NCBI GenBank assembly: GCA_031552195.1
Contig: JAVBMT010000004.1
Location: forward strand, 4,088 to 68,087
Direction: 5' to 3'
From: JAVBMP01 sp031552195
GTDB taxonomy: Bacteria; Desulfobacterota; Desulfovibrionia; Desulfovibrionales; Desulfovibrionaceae
DNA length: 64,000 bases
Below the pieces are notes generated by a model that saw nothing but the letters and a program-made list of their open reading frames with translations, made no database searches and was not told the origin of the DNA. Positions 60,373 through 64,000 of the stretch are shown piece after piece. Position 1 is the stretch's first letter. Every line of letters starts with the position of its first letter. A program made the translations under genes and the position numbers.

Positions 60373-60801
60373 ATGAAATCCTATTATCTAGCCGCGTTTA
60401 TGCCCGCCGCCGAGGGCGGTTTCGACATCGTGATTCCCGATGTGCCGAATGCGTTTACCTGCGCCGACACTCTTGTGGAAGGATATGAAATGGCCGTTGA
60501 CGTGCTGTCTCTTATGCTGCGGGATCTGGCGGAAAACAAGAAACCCATTCCTGAGCCGTCGCCCCTTGAAACTGTGAAGGAAAAAACGGCCCGGCATTTG
60601 CAAGAAATTGGCCATACTCCGGCGGGAGAGGTTCTGTACCAGCTTATACCGGCCCCCAATCTGGATATGACTCCAGTTAAGGTTACGATCTCCCTGCCTA
60701 AAGCGACTTTAACCGAAATAGACGATATGGCGAAAAAGGAAGGGTTCACCCGCTCGGGCTTTCTGGCCCATGCGGCCCAAGTTTACCAGCACCGTGCGTA
60801 G
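60373..60801 (+). CDS. hicB: HicB-like antitoxin
   Basis: 142-residue antitoxin: a degenerate RNase-H-like HicB domain (~1-65; YYLAAFMPAAEGGFDIVIPD and ADTLVEGYEMAVDVLSLML) and a C-terminal ribbon-helix-helix (~98-140; VKVTISLPKATLTEIDDMAK and FTRSGFLAHAAQ) that should bind the operator in the promoter. AGGAG precedes ATG by 10 bases. A strong terminator follows. Confidence 0.92.
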   Translation: MKSYYLAAFMPAAEGGFDIVIPDVPNAFTCADTLVEGYEMAVDVLSLMLRDLAENKKPIPEPSPLETVKEKTARHLQEIGHTPAGEVLYQLIPAPNLDMTPVKVTISLPKATLTEIDDMAKKEGFTRSGFLAHAAQVYQHRA

Positions 60802-60839
60802 GGCGGAACACCAGCGTATTTTTCTCTCACTTGACGATC

Positions 60840-60890
60840 AAGCAAAAACCCCGTCACGTTGCGAGTTGCAACCTGACGGGGTTTTTGCTT
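60840..60890 (+). terminator. Rho-independent terminator of hicAB
   Basis: Perfect 17-bp stem AAGCAAAAACCCCGTCA and its complement around a 17-base loop, with T-rich end GTTTTTGCTTT, 39 bases after hicB. Confidence 0.9.
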
Positions 60891-61456
60891 TGCAACACCT
60901 GTACGGCTTTGGATACGTGCGGGACGCCAGGGCCGACCTGGCGGTGGGGCCCGATTGCCGGATGGAAGCGGATGTGCTGTCCACCCCGCTGTTCGACACG
61001 AACATTGTTCTCGTGTGCCGGCCGGATCACGTCCTGATGCGGAAAAAGACCGTGACCTGGCGGGATGTGCGGCAGCAGCCCCTGGTCGTCGTGCACCACG
61101 AATCCCTCACCTACCCGGTGACGGATGCCGTTTCCCAGGAGCATTTCATCGTGACGGCCATCGTGAACCAGACAGTCACCGCCATGGCCCTTGTGGTCGC
61201 CGGCGTGGGGGTGATGCTGGCCAGGGCCTTTGCCGTGGACATGGTGCACCGGTACGGCTTGATGCAGCGTCTTGTGTGCGGGCCGACGGTGACCTGCCGG
61301 ACGCGGCTCTATGAACCGGCGACACGGCCCCTGTCCCCCGCGGCCGCCCTGTATAAACGCCGCCTTCTGGAGCACTGCCGCGAACAAGGCGCGGAGCCGA
61401 TTGACGACAGACACCACGGCCTCAGCCTGCCGGCGGGAAAGCTTTTCGCGATGTGA
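60891..61456 (+). pseudogene. LysR-type regulator missing its DNA-binding domain
   Basis: Open frame continuous with the terminator region encodes only the effector-binding half of a LysR regulator: VRDARADLAVGPDCRMEADV, PLFDTNIVLVCRPDHVLMR, LVVVHHESLTYPVTD, VVAGVGVMLARAFAVD and an AAALYKRRLLEHC end. The N-terminal winged helix (~90 residues) and first effector strand are absent, and there is no start codon with a ribosome site. The break coincides with the end of the hicAB terminator, suggesting the toxin-antitoxin segment landed in the gene. Confidence 0.8.
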
Positions 61457-61832
61457 TATCCCTCTGCCGGCCCGCCACGCGGGCGGCATTCAGCGCCGCA
61501 TTGCACGCCGGAACGGACGCGCCGTTGCAAACTCCGGCTTTGCGGGGGCTGCCGGCGGTCCGAACCGGTCCGCGAAATCGGGCCGCTTTCGGACAAGCCC
61601 CCACGGTCGTTTTGCCCGCCGCCGCGCACGGCAAAGCCTTTCAAACCATCGTCAAATGGGTTATTCTGTTGGCCGGCGGCTTTCGGCTTTTCGGCAGAGG
61701 CCTTCGTCAGCTTTCCGCGAACCTTTGCAGCTTTTTGATTGACGGCCGCCGCTCCCTGACTCCTTTTACCGGCCAGCACGCAGAGGGCGGAAAAAGAATC
61801 GATGGCAAGCCGGACACCATACTCATCCGAAA
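61457..61832. other. Gene-free GC-rich stretch
   Basis: About 375 bases between the LysR remnant and the methyltransferase. Frames of 127-156 codons exist on both strands but are overlapping, Arg/Pro/Ala-rich and without ribosome sites, so I call none of them. It contains the methyltransferase promoter. Confidence 0.4.
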
Positions 61833-62651
61833 ATGAAAGACAATAAGAATATGACTTTATCAGACCGACAAAAAAGAGAACTCCAATTTTATGATGAATA
61901 TGCCGATCTTACCGCGCGTGACAACGTAAGCTTCGACATCGTGGCTTCGGAAGACAATAGGCCGTGGAATTCATACTGGAGAGTCTTTGAAATAATACGG
62001 CAGGCCTGTCCATTGCGCGGTCAAAAAATTTTGGATTTTGGTTGCGGAGATGGATCAGCTTCCATGATCTTGGCAAAGATGGGATATGAAGTCTTTGGAT
62101 TTGACATCTCTCCAAACAACATTTCGCATGCAATAAAACTGTCGGAAAAATATACTTTTCATGAAAGAACGCATTTCCATGTCAGTACGGCAGAAGATCT
62201 GGATTTTCCCGACGATTATTTTTCACTTATCGTCGGCATTGATATATTGCATCATATTGAAATAGAAGCCGCCCTGGTGAAATGCTTTGCCATGGTGCGG
62301 CCTGGAGGAATGGTGATTTTTCATGAACCCGTCAGGGTTCCGATATTCGACAGATTGAGAGAAACAAAACTGGGCTTGTGGTTGTTTCCGAGAAAGTCTT
62401 CCGTAGCGAGCCACATCACCGAAGACGAAAGAAAACTGACAAAGAAAGATCGTGCGCTGCTCAGGGCTTCGCGCTTTTCGTGCGTCACGGAAGAGCGCTT
62501 CTACCTGTTTGCCCGTTTGAACCGCCTGGTGCGCAAGTTCACTAAAGGCAAGGCCTTGTTCTTCTTTCTCAAGCTTGATTATTATTTGTTCATGTTTTTC
62601 CCTTTTCTGAAAAACTTCGGTGGCGTATCCATTATCACCCTGAAAAAGTGA
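61833..62651 (+). CDS. Class I SAM-dependent methyltransferase
   Basis: 272-residue enzyme with SAM loop QKILDFGCGDGSASMILAKM, acidic strand FGFDISPNNISHA, DDYFSLIVGIDILHHIE and a MVRPGGMVIFHEP strand. Residues ~225-265 are hydrophobic and basic (KGKALFFFLKLDYYLFMFFP), perhaps a membrane-associated cap, so a lipid or lipid-linked sugar is a plausible substrate. The gene is more AT-rich than its neighbours, resembling the glycan-cluster genes. ATG 61833 or 61851 are both possible starts; no clear ribosome site decides. Confidence 0.85.
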   Translation: MKDNKNMTLSDRQKRELQFYDEYADLTARDNVSFDIVASEDNRPWNSYWRVFEIIRQACPLRGQKILDFGCGDGSASMILAKMGYEVFGFDISPNNISHAIKLSEKYTFHERTHFHVSTAEDLDFPDDYFSLIVGIDILHHIEIEAALVKCFAMVRPGGMVIFHEPVRVPIFDRLRETKLGLWLFPRKSSVASHITEDERKLTKKDRALLRASRFSCVTEERFYLFARLNRLVRKFTKGKALFFFLKLDYYLFMFFPFLKNFGGVSIITLKK

Positions 62652-62671
62652 CAAAAGTTCGCCTTCACGCC

Positions 62672-62710
62672 GAGGGGGTTGCGGCATTGTTGCCGCAACC
62701 CCCTCGTGTC
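62672..62710. terminator. Rho-independent terminator
   Basis: Perfect 14-bp stem GAGGGGGTTGCGGC and its complement with a 6-base loop (62672-62705), followed by TTCGTTTTTT. It lies between the convergent methyltransferase and dehydrogenase genes. Confidence 0.88.
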
Positions 62711-62736
62711 TTCGTTTTTTCCGTTCCGCCCCGGTC

Positions 62737-63702
62737 TTATCTGTATATCTCCGGATTCAGCGTCCTCGGCGACCGGCCTCCGTTGATCAGGGTTTCGATA
62801 TCCGCGGCGTTCATCATCCCCAACCGTTCGCTCGATTCCTTCGTGTCGCCGCCGGTATGCGGAGTGAACACCACCCTGGGGTTGAGGAACAGGGGATGGT
62901 CGAATGCCGGCGGTTCCGCCGGGTACGCGTCGACGGCCGCCCCGGCAAGGGCGTTGGCGGCCAGAGCCCTGTCCAGGGCGTCAAGGTCGACCAGATCGCC
63001 GCGCGCATAGTTGAGCAGACAGGCGGTCGGCTTCATCAGGGCAAGCTGGGCCGCGCCGATCAGTTTCTCGTTGCCCTCGCCGCCGGACACGTGCAGCGAA
63101 ACGTAGTCGGCTTCGCCGAGCACGCCGTTCAGGTCGACCAGCCGCACGCCGTGTTCCTCAACAAAGATGTAGTCGGGATACGAATCCACCGCCATGACCC
63201 GCATGCCAAGGGCGCCGGCCGCAAGCGCCAGGGCTTTGCCGATGTTGCCCAGCCCGACAATGCCCAGGGTTTTGCCCGCGATTTCCGTCCCCGTCTGGCG
63301 TTCCCACACGCCCGCCCTGATGTCGGCGCAGGCTTTGGGGATATGGCGCGCCAGAGCGATCATGCCGCCGATGACCAGTTCCACCACCGCGTTGGTGTTG
63401 CCGCCCGGTGCGTTCAGCACGGGAATACCCCGCGCCGTAGCCGCCGCGATATCAATATTGCCCACGCCCACGCCATGCCTGAGCACGGCCCTGAGTTTCG
63501 GCGCGTTTTTGATGTGTTCCGCGGTGACAGGCGCGGATCCGGCCACAAAAAAATCCATGCTCGCGGCATGATCCGATATCCCGCCGCCCGGGCGGGATTT
63601 GTCAACGCACCTGACGAGTTCCCACCCCCGGTCGGCGATGAACTGGGCCACTTTGCCGGTGACGCCGAAAACAGGCGATGTGGTCACGATACAATAACGC
63701 AT
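62737..63702 (-). CDS. D-isomer-specific 2-hydroxyacid dehydrogenase
   Basis: 321-residue NAD-dependent dehydrogenase of the SerA/D-lactate family. The substrate domain wraps around a Rossmann domain with GIVGLGNIGKALA (~148-160), catalytic Arg in NYARGDLVD, Glu in AEPPAF and His in FTPHTGG. The short form (no ACT domain) resembles phosphoglycerate dehydrogenase-like or glycerate/lactate enzymes; substrate undetermined. GGAG lies 6 bases before ATG 63702; ATG 63708 is adjacent to that site and rejected. Confidence 0.92.
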   Translation of the reverse strand: MRYCIVTTSPVFGVTGKVAQFIADRGWELVRCVDKSRPGGGISDHAASMDFFVAGSAPVTAEHIKNAPKLRAVLRHGVGVGNIDIAAATARGIPVLNAPGGNTNAVVELVIGGMIALARHIPKACADIRAGVWERQTGTEIAGKTLGIVGLGNIGKALALAAGALGMRVMAVDSYPDYIFVEEHGVRLVDLNGVLGEADYVSLHVSGGEGNEKLIGAAQLALMKPTACLLNYARGDLVDLDALDRALAANALAGAAVDAYPAEPPAFDHPLFLNPRVVFTPHTGGDTKESSERLGMMNAADIETLINGGRSPRTLNPEIYR

Positions 63703-64000
63703 ACGCATCTCCTTTGTGTGACAGGGGATGTACCACGAACCGGTCTATAGCCATGATACGCGTATACGCGGCAACAGTTTCCCTGTCAACATAGTGATCT
63801 TCTTATTTAAAATTGGAGTAAGGACTATCGATCCGCATCATATGCGATACAGTCCCGGTCGCGCGAAAATTCTCACCATGCAGTCCTTCCGGAGAAAACT
63901 CCGCTTTTCCTCTTTCGGGGCCGTGGGCCAGAAAACACCCCCCCCCCCCCAACGGCGGGGGGGGGGGGGTTGGGGGGGCGCCAAAAAGGCCCGGGCCGCG
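63703..64000. other. Contig-end region with homopolymers
   Basis: Leader of the dehydrogenase gene followed by non-coding sequence. The last ~65 bases hold C13 (63938-63950), AACGGC, G13 (63957-63969), TT and G7, then CGCC. This is unlike the rest of the window and probably an assembly or sequencing artefact. Confidence 0.7.

Noticed and set aside
61309..61836. 127- and 156-codon frames on opposite strands
   Set aside because: GC-rich chance frames; composition and absence of motifs or ribosome sites argue against coding.

Overview
The window reads as chromosomal DNA of a Gram-negative, host- or sediment-type deltaproteobacterium, most like the Desulfovibrionaceae. This is inferred from the moderately high GC, the protein styles (a Zn-ribbon orphan, a CZB chemoreceptor, a PEP-CTERM protein, CHASE2/HD-GYP signalling) and the presence of TonB, TolC and Wzm/Wzt envelope systems. 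The last ~60 bases are C13/G13 homopolymers and look like a damaged contig end.

0.2-3.1 kb: a small C39-like protein, then a metal module in which a CsoR-type repressor with a palindromic operator precedes a P1B-type metal ATPase. 3.7-15.8 kb: a co-directional minus-strand block with a PchR/YbtA-like AraC regulator, a lipoprotein HlyD adaptor, an ABC ATPase and permease, a TolC-like lipoprotein, two YbtP/YbtQ-like fused ABC half-transporters and a TonB-dependent receptor. Fur-like boxes lie before the regulator and the receptor. No siderophore synthase is present, so this looks like uptake of a foreign siderophore (or similar chelate) with a tripartite pump that could recycle it. The block ends beside a decayed P4-type integrase and tRNA-Glu/tRNA-Gln genes, an arrangement resembling the Yersinia high-pathogenicity island.

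16.8-22.7 kb: housekeeping and orphan genes (Zn-ribbon protein, pseudo-receiver/TPR protein, SDR, pth, YpfJ-type peptidase, YiiX-type hydrolase). 22.8-30.0 kb: a complete phosphate regulon split by a divergent promoter with Pho-box-like repeats (pstS-pstC-pstA leftward; phoB-phoR-pstB-phoU rightward). 30.2-33.1 kb: a chemoreceptor with a periplasmic CZB domain and a lone PEP-CTERM protein.

33.9-53.5 kb: an O-antigen/surface glycan cluster using the Wzm/Wzt ABC pathway, with at least seven glycosyltransferases, several SAM methyltransferases and a nonulosonate (sialic-acid-like) branch in which a short NeuB lacking the SAF domain is followed by a NeuA fused to a KdsC-like phosphatase. Base composition changes abruptly several times, even inside genes (wzt and one GT2), and two methyltransferase genes are broken, so the cluster looks like a recombination mosaic.

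53.9-59.1 kb: an XRE regulator, two small unknown proteins and a tightly overlapping operon (lipoprotein, FecR-domain protein, CHASE2-HD-GYP enzyme) that probably couples envelope sensing to c-di-GMP breakdown. 59.8-61.5 kb: a scrap yard with an IS3-family transposase fragment, a complete hicAB toxin-antitoxin pair with a clear promoter/operator and a LysR gene missing its DNA-binding half. 61.8-63.7 kb: a methyltransferase and a D-2-hydroxyacid dehydrogenase.

Across the left half is a family of ~150-190 bp dispersed repeats with complementary ends (five copies in two body types). In four copies the hairpin end touches or overlaps the stop codon of a gene, so the repeats probably act as 3' processing or termination signals and may be non-autonomous mobile elements.
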